Notes under the pieces: generated by a model
What the model saw: the letters and a program-made list of their open reading frames with translations, nothing else
Database searches by the model: none
Told to the model about the DNA's origin: nothing
Made by a program: the position numbers and the translations under genes
Assembly (NCBI GenBank): GCA_025352845.1
Contig: JANXSC010000092.1
Span: forward strand, 1-10,600
DNA from: Opitutaceae bacterium
GTDB lineage: Bacteria > Verrucomicrobiota > Verrucomicrobiia > Opitutales > Opitutaceae
DNA length: 10,600 nucleotides
Reading direction: 5' to 3'
Shown here: positions 1 to 9,993 of the stretch, piece by piece
Numbering within the stretch: position 1 is the first letter of the stretch
Layout: each line of letters opens with the position of its first letter

Positions 1-51
1 CGGCTCGTGGTGAGATTGAAATCCGCGCCGAAAAAACGGGGCTCCGCCAGA

Positions 52-411
52 TTAGTGCCCCGTCGATCCCGGTTTCACCCCCACCGCGAAATACACCGCC
101 CCCAGAATCAGCGCAAAGCTCACGGCGTAGTTCCACGTGAGTTTTTCGCCGAGCACGATCCACGCGAAGACCACGAACACGAGCAGCGTGATCACTTCCT
201 GCGTGATCTTGAGCTGGTAGCCGGTCATCCCGTTGGCGTAGCCGAGGCGGTTGGCGGGGACCATCAGGCAATATTCCAGAAACGCGATGCCCCACGACAT
301 CAGGATCACAATCCACAGCGCCTTGCCCTCGAAAATCTTCAGCTTCAGCTGCCCATACCACGCGAGCGTCATGAAGATGTTGGAAGCGACGAGGAGGAGG
401 ATGGTTTTCAT
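52..411 (-). CDS. Small DMT-superfamily (DUF486-type) integral membrane protein
   Basis: This 119-residue protein reads as four closely packed hydrophobic helices, at about residues 1-18, 31-50, 66-86 and 93-111. They are separated by short polar links, and nothing is left over for a soluble domain. The N-terminal stretch with SNIFMTLAWYG, the segment SWGIAFLEYCLMVPANRLGY, the QLKITQEVITL motif and the closing WNY...FALI helix match the DUF486 family of small drug/metabolite transporter relatives, which are normally 105-120 residues, so the gene looks complete. The family's substrate is not established; being half the size of ten-helix DMT carriers, members are presumed to act as oligomers in the inner membrane. 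The ATG at 411 starts exactly at the family N-terminus but has no Shine-Dalgarno sequence. It lies 54 bases downstream of the YARHG-like gene on the same strand and may be co-transcribed. Family assignment is firm; function is unknown. Confidence 0.9.
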   Translation of the reverse strand: MKTILLLVASNIFMTLAWYGQLKLKIFEGKALWIVILMSWGIAFLEYCLMVPANRLGYANGMTGYQLKITQEVITLLVFVVFAWIVLGEKLTWNYAVSFALILGAVYFAVGVKPGSTGH

Positions 412-465
412 GAGTGGTCGGCGATCGATGCGTGGCAGGAAAAAACTGCGAGGGGCTTTGCGGCC

Positions 466-1686
466 TTATGGTGAAAAATAGTGCAGGAGAAATTCCGCGT
501 TCTTCCGCTCGAAACCCTTCAGGTCACTGAGGCGCACAGTGCCGTTGGGTCCGGGACCGGTGCCCGGGTGATACCAGCCGCCGCGGGAAGAGTTCGCGCG
601 GGGAAATTTATCGTGCCACCAACTCCAGTAGTTCCCGTCCAAATCAGTGACGAACGTTTTGGCGGGAGCGGGTTCTCCAGCTTTCTTCTTCCCGAGAGAA
701 AATGAATCGCCGTTTCGCGCGAAGATTTCGCGATATAGCCATCCGGCAATTAGCGCCTTTAGCGTCGGGCGATCGCGCTGGGCCTGCTCCGGAAACGAAT
801 CGCGCCACGGTGCCAGTTCGCGCTCTAAAATTCGTTCGAGCAACGCATCGGTGTAGACTTCCGTGGCGCCTCCATACGGTGCCGGCGTTGGAATGAAATT
901 CCGCCACCCGTGATCGAATGAAAAACCCACCCATGTTACCACACCGAGCCAGATGTCCTCTTCGGGCGTCCAATTTTCAAAGTGCCACGTCACCTCGGTC
1001 GGCGAAACGCGCCGCGCGTTCTTGGGATACGAGAACGGTGGGTCGAGGACGTCGCGCTTCCCTGCTGACTTTGTGAAATCTGTGGCGAACAACGGATGCT
1101 CCGTGAGGCGGATCGTGATGTCGGCTTTGCCAATCGGTCCTTTCCATAGCGCCCCGGTTTTCACGATGTAGCGCAGACGCCAGCCGTCGACGAAGCGACC
1201 ATAGTGCTCTGGCTCCCCCATATCGTAGCTCACGCGAATCAGCTTCGTCTCGCCGGCCGCCCACGAGACTCTCCATACCAGAGCCGCGGCGAAATCATGG
1301 GGTGAGCGCGGTTGCTTCACCGACTCGTCTCGCACTTTCAGCTCGATGGGCGAGACGCGTGTGGCGATGGCGCCTTCGCCGAGCGTGACCTTGAAACTCT
1401 CGCGGGCGTTCGTCGCGTGGCCGCGGCTCTCGAACGGAAACGCGACGTCGCACGTGATCGGCTCGGCCGAAGTGTTGCGCATCGTGAAGTCCGCAGTGAC
1501 GTGAAATCCTCCGAAAGCCTTCTCCGGCTCAACCACCACGGTCTCTGCGTCCATCGCGATCTTCGACGAGCGCAGCGGCGCGATCGTGTTGCCCTTGCCG
1601 ATGACCCGATAGATGTCCGCTGAAACAGAACCGACGGCCGAGAGCGCCATAAGAAAGGCGCTGATGGAACGGAACCGCGAGATCAT
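466..1686 (-). CDS. Secreted protein with DUF4424-like region and C-terminal YARHG-like domain
   Basis: The 406-residue product begins with a signal peptide: basic MISRFR, a hydrophobic core and a likely cleavage after SVSA (residue 23), so it is exported. Residues about 24-260 form a beta-rich region with AMDAETVVVEP, FTMRNTSAEPITCDVAFPF and a run of tryptophans; this resembles DUF4424-type bacterial surface or periplasmic proteins (moderate confidence). The C-terminus looks like a YARHG module: LYREIFARNG (317-326) in place of the N-E-I-Y-A-R-H-G signature, WYHPG (371-375), and LSDLKGFERKNAEFL (386-400) matching the closing L..lE..N...l pattern. YARHG is a proposed extracellular domain of unknown ligand. 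The frame stays open upstream to 2064, but that part overlaps the epimerase 3' end and is arginine/serine-rich, so I start at the ATG at 1686, where the signal peptide begins. No Shine-Dalgarno sequence is visible. It sits between, and co-directional with, the epimerase and the DUF486 gene. Role unknown. Confidence 0.8.
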   Translation of the reverse strand: MISRFRSISAFLMALSAVGSVSADIYRVIGKGNTIAPLRSSKIAMDAETVVVEPEKAFGGFHVTADFTMRNTSAEPITCDVAFPFESRGHATNARESFKVTLGEGAIATRVSPIELKVRDESVKQPRSPHDFAAALVWRVSWAAGETKLIRVSYDMGEPEHYGRFVDGWRLRYIVKTGALWKGPIGKADITIRLTEHPLFATDFTKSAGKRDVLDPPFSYPKNARRVSPTEVTWHFENWTPEEDIWLGVVTWVGFSFDHGWRNFIPTPAPYGGATEVYTDALLERILERELAPWRDSFPEQAQRDRPTLKALIAGWLYREIFARNGDSFSLGKKKAGEPAPAKTFVTDLDGNYWSWWHDKFPRANSSRGGWYHPGTGPGPNGTVRLSDLKGFERKNAEFLLHYFSP

Positions 1687-1753
1687 GGCGGCATCTTGTC
1701 GACCGCCGCGGCGAGGGAAAGCCCGATGTGGATCGGGCACGGCGACAGCAAAC

Positions 1754-2845
1754 TCACAGTCGATAATAGCCCCTGAACCATTCGACGAAGCGCCGCAGCC
1801 CGTCTTCAAGCGGCACCTTGGGCGCGAAACCGATGGCGGCTTGGATGCGCGCGAGGTCGGCGCAGGTTTCGAACATGTCGCCGGGTTGCGGTGGGAGGTG
1901 TTCGACGGCCGCCTTTTTTCCGAGCAGCTCTTCGAGCATGCGCACGAAGAGGATCGTCTCGACCGGGCGGTGGTGGCCGACGTTGAAGATGCGCAACGGA
2001 GGGTTTGTCCCTTCGGATTGCTTCGCACTCGTGAGACCGGCGGCGCGCGTCGCTGCGGTCGCAACCGGTGCGGCGGACTGCCGGGCCTCGGGATAAAGCA
2101 GCACCTTCACCACGCCGTCGACGATGTCGTCCACATAAGTGAAGTCGCGGAGATTTTTCCCGGCGTTGAAGAGTTTCAGCGGTTTCCCCTCGCAGATCGC
2201 GCGCGCGAAGAGCGTCGGCGCCATGTCAGGGCGGCCCCACGGGCCATAGACGGTGAAGAAACGCAGGCCGGTGATGTTGAGGCCGTGGACGTGCGCGTAG
2301 CTGTGCGCCATGACTTCGTTGGCCTTCTTCGTCGCACCGTAATAGGAGATCGGTTGGTCGGTGTTGTCGTCTTCGCGAAACGGCGCCTTGGCCCCGGCGC
2401 CGTAAACGCTGCTGCTGGAGGCAAACACCACGTGCCGCGGCGGCGTGCGCCGGCACGCCTCCAGCACACTCGCGAAGCCGTCTAGGTTGCTGCGCGTGTA
2501 GGCGGCGGGCTGCTCCATGCTGAGGCGGACGCCCGGCTGCGCGCCGAGATGCACGACATAATCGGGCTTAAAGTGCGCGACGAGCCCACCGAATTTTTCC
2601 GCGTCCGCGAAATCCGCCTGGAGAAAACGAAACGTCTCGAAGCTCTTGGCCGCCACGCCGCTGTCCTTCGCGTCCACCCGCTCGGCGATCTTCGCGAGCT
2701 CGGCGAGCCGCGCGCGCTTCAGCGCCACATCATAATAGTCGCTCACGTTGTCCACGCCGAGCACCTCGCACTTTTTCGTCTCCGCGAGACGACGTGCGAC
2801 ATGGTAACCGATGAACCCGGCGGCGCCGGTCACGAGGACTTTCAT
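1754..2845 (-). CDS. NAD-dependent sugar nucleotide epimerase, UDP-glucuronate 4-epimerase-like
   Basis: This 363-residue extended short-chain dehydrogenase/reductase has the NAD-binding glycine motif TGAAGFIG (residues 6-13), the acidic ribose-binding end of strand two (VDNVSDYYD, 31-39), the catalytic serine region ASSSSVYG (142-149) and the catalytic pair Y169/K173 in YGATK. It also has LRFFTVYGPWGRPDMA (194-209) and a substrate-side FTYVDDIVDGV. The DNVSDYYDVALKRARL block and VYGPWGRPDMA are typical of the CapI/GAE group, which interconverts UDP-glucuronate and UDP-galacturonate for surface polysaccharide; other UDP-hexose epimerases remain possible. It acts in the cytoplasm. Residues about 255-283 form an alanine-, threonine- and serine-rich low-complexity loop where homologues have a variable, often proline-rich linker. 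The ATG at 2845 starts right at the Rossmann strand; no Shine-Dalgarno is visible. It would be the first gene of a possible three-gene minus-strand transcript (67 bases to the next start). No glycosyltransferase neighbours confirm a polysaccharide locus. Confidence 0.93.
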   Translation of the reverse strand: MKVLVTGAAGFIGYHVARRLAETKKCEVLGVDNVSDYYDVALKRARLAELAKIAERVDAKDSGVAAKSFETFRFLQADFADAEKFGGLVAHFKPDYVVHLGAQPGVRLSMEQPAAYTRSNLDGFASVLEACRRTPPRHVVFASSSSVYGAGAKAPFREDDNTDQPISYYGATKKANEVMAHSYAHVHGLNITGLRFFTVYGPWGRPDMAPTLFARAICEGKPLKLFNAGKNLRDFTYVDDIVDGVVKVLLYPEARQSAAPVATAATRAAGLTSAKQSEGTNPPLRIFNVGHHRPVETILFVRMLEELLGKKAAVEHLPPQPGDMFETCADLARIQAAIGFAPKVPLEDGLRRFVEWFRGYYRL

Positions 2846-2935
2846 CCGGGGCGTGATACGCGGGTGAGAGCGGCGGTGCTAGCGGAAACTTTGCCGCGAG
2901 TGCAGGGTAGCACTCCGCCCGGTCCACTGGAGGAA

Positions 2936-3013
2936 AATTCAAAAGCCGAAAAACCAAAAGGGCACGTTCTTCGCCACGGCGCGGATTTTTCGTGGCCTTC
3001 TGGCTTCTGAATT
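2936..3013. repeat. Imperfect inverted repeat, possible dispersed intergenic element
   Basis: The left arm starts AATTCAAAAGCC (2936-2947) and the right arm ends GGCTTCTGAATT (3002-3013): 11 of 12 positions pair. After an asymmetric internal loop, AAGGGCACG (2958-2966) pairs at 8 of 9 positions with CGTGGCCTT (2991-2999). The whole can fold into a two-part hairpin about 78 bases long on either strand. No T-run follows it on either side in terminator position, so it does not look like an intrinsic terminator. It may be a dispersed repeat or a folded leader element; copy number cannot be judged from one window. Confidence 0.45.
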
Positions 3014-3103
3014 GATCTTCCTTCCAGCCGCGCGATCACCGTTTCGCCGCCTGCCCGCATAGTCCCCCGCGCATCTATGACAAAATTGTGCGCAAATTGT
3101 CGA

Positions 3104-3137
3104 AAAGGACGCTTGCTCGCCGAAATCTCCGTCCTTT
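3104..3137 (+). promoter_or_regulatory. 8-base perfect inverted repeat in the leader of the glutaredoxin-like gene
   Basis: AAAGGACG (3104-3111) and CGTCCTTT (3130-3137) are perfectly complementary across an 18-base loop, ending 37 bases before the ATG at 3175. If transcribed it would form a leader hairpin; as DNA it could be a wide-spaced operator half-site pair. No T-run follows, so it is not an intrinsic terminator. Just upstream is a tandem AAATTGT (3083-3089 and 3094-3100) spaced 11 bases, one helical turn. Either could be regulatory, but there is no direct proof. Confidence 0.3.
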
Positions 3138-3174
3138 ACCTTGCACCGTTTCTCTCCTCGCCCACGTTCACCGC

Positions 3175-3510
3175 ATGATCATCAAAGCCTACCTCAAGCC
3201 CTCCTGCGGCTGGTCCAACGGTGTCCGCGCGACCATGCGGAAGCACAACCTGCCGTTCGAGGACATCGACATCATCAACAACCGCGCCAGCTACGCGGAG
3301 ATGGTGCAAAAGTCCGGCCAGCCGCTCTCCCCGTGCGTGGAAATCGACGGGGTGATGCTCGCGGATATCTCGGGCGAGGAGGTCGAAAATTACCTGCTCA
3401 GCAACGACCTGGTGAAACCAACGGACCTCCGACCGGACGTCCCGACGAACGCGGGTTGCTCGGATGAAGAGCACGCCAAGATGGCCACCAAAACGATCCG
3501 CTTCTTCTAG
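3175..3510 (+). CDS. Glutaredoxin-family protein with CGWS active-site motif
   Basis: The 111-residue product has a glutaredoxin layout: a first beta strand MIIKAYLKP, then the redox site S10-CGWS (C11-G-W-S14), a helix, a second strand FEDIDIINN, and the cis-proline region LSPCVEIDG (51-59, P53) where classical members have TVPxVFIxG, followed by a helix ISGEEVENYLLSNDL. The site has one cysteine followed by serine at the fourth position, as in monothiol CGFS proteins, but with Trp in place of Phe; C54 directly follows the cis-proline and C95 lies in a C-terminal tail of about 30 residues. It may handle thiol exchange or Fe-S transfer; the substrate is unknown. I chose ATG 3175 because the fold starts there; a GTG at 3088 would add 29 unrelated residues over an inverted repeat. 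No Shine-Dalgarno is visible. A strong terminator separates it from gltB, so it is probably its own transcription unit. Confidence 0.85.
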   Translation: MIIKAYLKPSCGWSNGVRATMRKHNLPFEDIDIINNRASYAEMVQKSGQPLSPCVEIDGVMLADISGEEVENYLLSNDLVKPTDLRPDVPTNAGCSDEEHAKMATKTIRFF

Positions 3511-3547
3511 GAAATACGCTGAGAGCACTCCGCACATCAAACTTCAC

Positions 3548-3585
3548 GGGCCGCTCTCGCTAACGACGAGAACGGCCCTTTTTTT
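3548..3585 (+). terminator. Intrinsic (rho-independent) terminator after the glutaredoxin-like gene
   Basis: GGGCCG (3548-3553) pairs with CGGCCC (3573-3578), and after one C-A mismatch TCTCG pairs with CGAGA, giving a 12-position G/C-rich stem around a seven-base loop CTAACGA. Seven T residues (3579-3585) follow at once. It lies 38 bases after the upstream stop and 72 bases before gltB, so gltB needs its own promoter in 3586-3644. Confidence 0.93.
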
Positions 3586-3644
3586 GCTCTGCACCAGCCC
3601 CGCGAATCCCGCGGCCGACAACTTCCCAACCATTTTTTGATTTC

Positions 3645-3649
3645 GAGGA
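3645..3649 (+). promoter_or_regulatory. Shine-Dalgarno of gltB
   Basis: GAGGA lies seven bases before the ATG at 3657 and fixes this start. It is the only clear Shine-Dalgarno among the six complete gene starts in the window. Confidence 0.8.
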
Positions 3650-3656
3650 CAAAGAC

Positions 3657-8312
<4,656 letters not shown>

Positions 8313-8326
8313 ATCATCCAATCCGA

Positions 8327-8417
8327 AACCACTAATGAACACTAATGCACGGTAATGTCTGGAAAATCCGGATCGGTATTCCGATCCATTCCATTTCATC
8401 AGTGTGTATTAGTGGTT
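8327..8417. repeat. Long interrupted palindrome in the gltB-gltD gap, built of 10-base units
   Basis: The arms 8327-8347 and 8397-8417 pair at 18 of 21 positions; the outer 10 bases (AACCACTAAT against ATTAGTGGTT) are perfect. Inside, TGGAA (8360-8364) pairs with TTCCA (8389-8393) around a bulge, and GGATCGG (8370-8376) pairs perfectly with CCGATCC (8381-8387) across a TATT loop. The left arm reads as three tandem 10-mers: ACCACTAATG, AACACTAATG, CACGGTAATG. The base composition is much more A/T-rich than the genes around it. There is no T-run after the inner hairpin, so a simple terminator is unlikely. It fills most of the 121-base gap and ends 16 bases before the gltD start. It resembles a dispersed intergenic repeat or a small non-autonomous element. 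Confidence 0.75.
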
Positions 8418-8433
8418 AAGAATTTTCCGCACC

Positions 8434-9918
8434 ATGGGTAAACCAACTGGCTTCATCGAGTATCTGCGCGAACTGCCCGTCGATCGCACGCCGTCCGAGC
8501 GGGTGAAAGACTGGAAGGAGTTTCACCACCACATGGAGGAGAAGAAACTCCGCACGCAGGGGGCGCGCTGCATGGATTGCGGCATTCCGTTCTGCCACAC
8601 GGGCAAACTGATCGGCGGGATGGCGAGCGGCTGTCCGGTCAACAACCTCATCCCCGAGTGGAACGATCTCGTTTACCGCGGGCTGTGGAAAGAGGCGCTC
8701 GCCCGCCTGCACAAGACGAACAATTTCCCCGAGTTCACCGGCCGCGTGTGTCCCGCGCCGTGCGAGGGCTCGTGCGTCCTCGGCATCAATGCCCCGCCCG
8801 TCACGATCAAAAACATCGAGGCCGCGATCATCGACCGGGGCTGGGATGAGGGCTGGGTGATTCCCGAGGTGCCGAAATTGCGCACCGGAAAAAAAGTCGC
8901 GGTCATCGGCTCCGGCCCCGCGGGCCTCTCCGCCGCGGCCCAGCTTAATCGCGCGGGTCACACCGTGACCGTCTTCGAGCGCGCCGATCGGCCGGGTGGC
9001 CTGCTCATGTATGGCATTCCGAACATGAAGCTCGACAAGAAGGAGGTCGTGCTGCGCCGCATCAAGCTGATGGAGCAGGAGGGCATCAAGTTCATCTGCA
9101 ACGCCAACGTGGGCGACAACGTGGAGCCCCAGATTTTCCTGAACGAATACGACGCCACCGTCATCTGCACCGGCGCCACGCAGCCCCGCGATCTGCCGAC
9201 CGAGGGCCGCGGCCTGAAGGGCGTGCACTTCGCGATGGAGTTTCTCACCGAGAACACCAAGGCCGTGCTCAACGGCGGCGCCGAGCACGCACTCATCAGC
9301 GCGAAGGGCAAGGACGTCGTCGTCATCGGCGGCGGCGACACCGGCACCGATTGCGTCGGCACCTCGATGCGCCACGGCTGCAAGAGTCTCGTGCAGATCG
9401 AAATTTTGCCGAAGCCCCCACTTGATCGCGCGGTCGACAATCCGTGGCCCGAGTGGCCGAAGACCTACAAGATGGATTACGGTCAGGAAGAAGCCGCCGC
9501 AAAATTCGGCGCGGATCCGCGCGTGTATCTCACGACGGTGAAGAAGTTCATCGGCGACGCGTCGGGCAACCTGAAGGAACTCGTGACCGTCGAAATCAAG
9601 TGGGAGAAAAACGAGAAGGGTCAGTTTACCCCGAAGGAACAGCCCGGCACCGAGCAGACGCGGCCCGCGCAGCTCGTGTTGCTCGCGATGGGCTTCCTCG
9701 GCCCCGAACAGGCGCTCCTCAAGGAGATCAACCTCGAGACCGATCCGCGCTCCAACATCAAGGCCGAGCACGAGAAATACACGACGAACCTCAAGGGCGT
9801 ATTTGCCGCCGGCGACTGCCGCCGCGGCCAGAGCCTGATCGTGTGGGCGATCAACGAGGGCCGCGGCGCCGCGCGCGAGTGCGACCGTTACCTGATGGGC
9901 TATACCGATCTGCCGTAA
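8434..9918 (+). CDS. gltD: Glutamate synthase, small (beta) subunit, NADPH-dependent
   Basis: GltD oxidises NADPH on FAD and passes electrons through Fe-S clusters to GltB. The 494-residue length is slightly above the common 470-490. The N-terminal ferredoxin-like part carries C46, C49, C54 and C67 (CMDCGIPFC ... GCPVNN) and a second group C106, C110 and C114 (CPAPCEGSC) for 4Fe-4S clusters. The FAD Rossmann motif is VIGSGPAG (157-164), followed by ERADRPGGLLMYGIPNMKLDK; the NADPH motif is VIGGGDTGTD (297-306); the C-terminal FAD contact is GVFAAGDCRRGQSL (455-468). All expected motifs are intact. The start MGKPTGF is the family's usual N-terminus. There is no Shine-Dalgarno; the leader is the right edge of the palindromic element, so translation efficiency or a transcript from this gap could be affected. 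It probably shares the gltB transcript. The archaeal-type and NfnB-like homologues are less likely given the adjacent gltB. Confidence 0.97.
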   Translation: MGKPTGFIEYLRELPVDRTPSERVKDWKEFHHHMEEKKLRTQGARCMDCGIPFCHTGKLIGGMASGCPVNNLIPEWNDLVYRGLWKEALARLHKTNNFPEFTGRVCPAPCEGSCVLGINAPPVTIKNIEAAIIDRGWDEGWVIPEVPKLRTGKKVAVIGSGPAGLSAAAQLNRAGHTVTVFERADRPGGLLMYGIPNMKLDKKEVVLRRIKLMEQEGIKFICNANVGDNVEPQIFLNEYDATVICTGATQPRDLPTEGRGLKGVHFAMEFLTENTKAVLNGGAEHALISAKGKDVVVIGGGDTGTDCVGTSMRHGCKSLVQIEILPKPPLDRAVDNPWPEWPKTYKMDYGQEEAAAKFGADPRVYLTTVKKFIGDASGNLKELVTVEIKWEKNEKGQFTPKEQPGTEQTRPAQLVLLAMGFLGPEQALLKEINLETDPRSNIKAEHEKYTTNLKGVFAAGDCRRGQSLIVWAINEGRGAARECDRYLMGYTDLP

Positions 9919-9953
9919 GGGTGGTCGTGGTCCGCTGTGGACGGATTGTTTTC

Positions 9954-9985
9954 AAGGCGCCGTTTATTCGAGGCCTTTTTCTTTT
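9954..9985 (+). terminator. Possible weak intrinsic terminator after gltD
   Basis: AAGGC (9954-9958) can pair with GCCTT (9973-9977), with two further inner C-G pairs after mismatches, followed by TTT, one C and TTTT up to 9985. It lies 36 bases after the gltD stop, between two convergent genes, where a terminator is expected. The stem is short and imperfect, so confidence is low. It has no T-run on the other strand to serve rlmN. Confidence 0.4.
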
Positions 9986-9993
9986 GAGAAAAC

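Larger units (their letters stand above)
2846..3174. other. Divergent intergenic region between epimerase and glutaredoxin-like gene
   Basis: This 329-base gap must hold the promoters of both the leftward epimerase and the rightward glutaredoxin-like gene. I see no convincing coding sequence: the frames crossing it lack family resemblance. It is noticeably less G/C-rich than the flanking genes in its centre. It contains a large imperfect inverted repeat (2936-3013), a tandem AAATTGT motif (3083-3100) and a perfect 8-base inverted repeat (3104-3137), listed separately. A further 6-base pair GTGCTA/TAGCAC (2876-2881 and 2908-2913) is too short to interpret. No clear sigma-70 -35/-10 pair could be assigned for either gene. 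Confidence 0.6.

Noticed and set aside
1..51. A possible terminator for the DUF486 gene (GGCGGAGCC then a T-run on the minus strand)
   Set aside because: The stem is only three base pairs with a three-base loop; too weak to call.
1687..2064. A 126-residue N-terminal extension of the YARHG-like protein
   Set aside because: It overlaps the epimerase 3' end out of frame, is Arg/Ser-rich, and would bury the signal peptide that starts at 1686.
1613..2485. A 290-codon plus-strand frame opposite the epimerase
   Set aside because: No recognisable motif and opposite to a gene with a complete set of SDR catalytic residues.
3088..3174. A GTG start extending the glutaredoxin-like protein by 29 residues
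   Set aside because: The extra residues are basic and unrelated to the fold, and they cover an inverted repeat that looks like leader sequence.
3600..3614. CCGCG-AATCC-CGCGG inverted repeat upstream of gltB
   Set aside because: A five-base G/C stem is expected by chance in this composition, and no promoter elements frame it.
8416..9771. A 451-codon open frame antisense to gltD
   Set aside because: Same composition artefact of G/C-rich third positions; the opposite strand is a clear full-length gltD.
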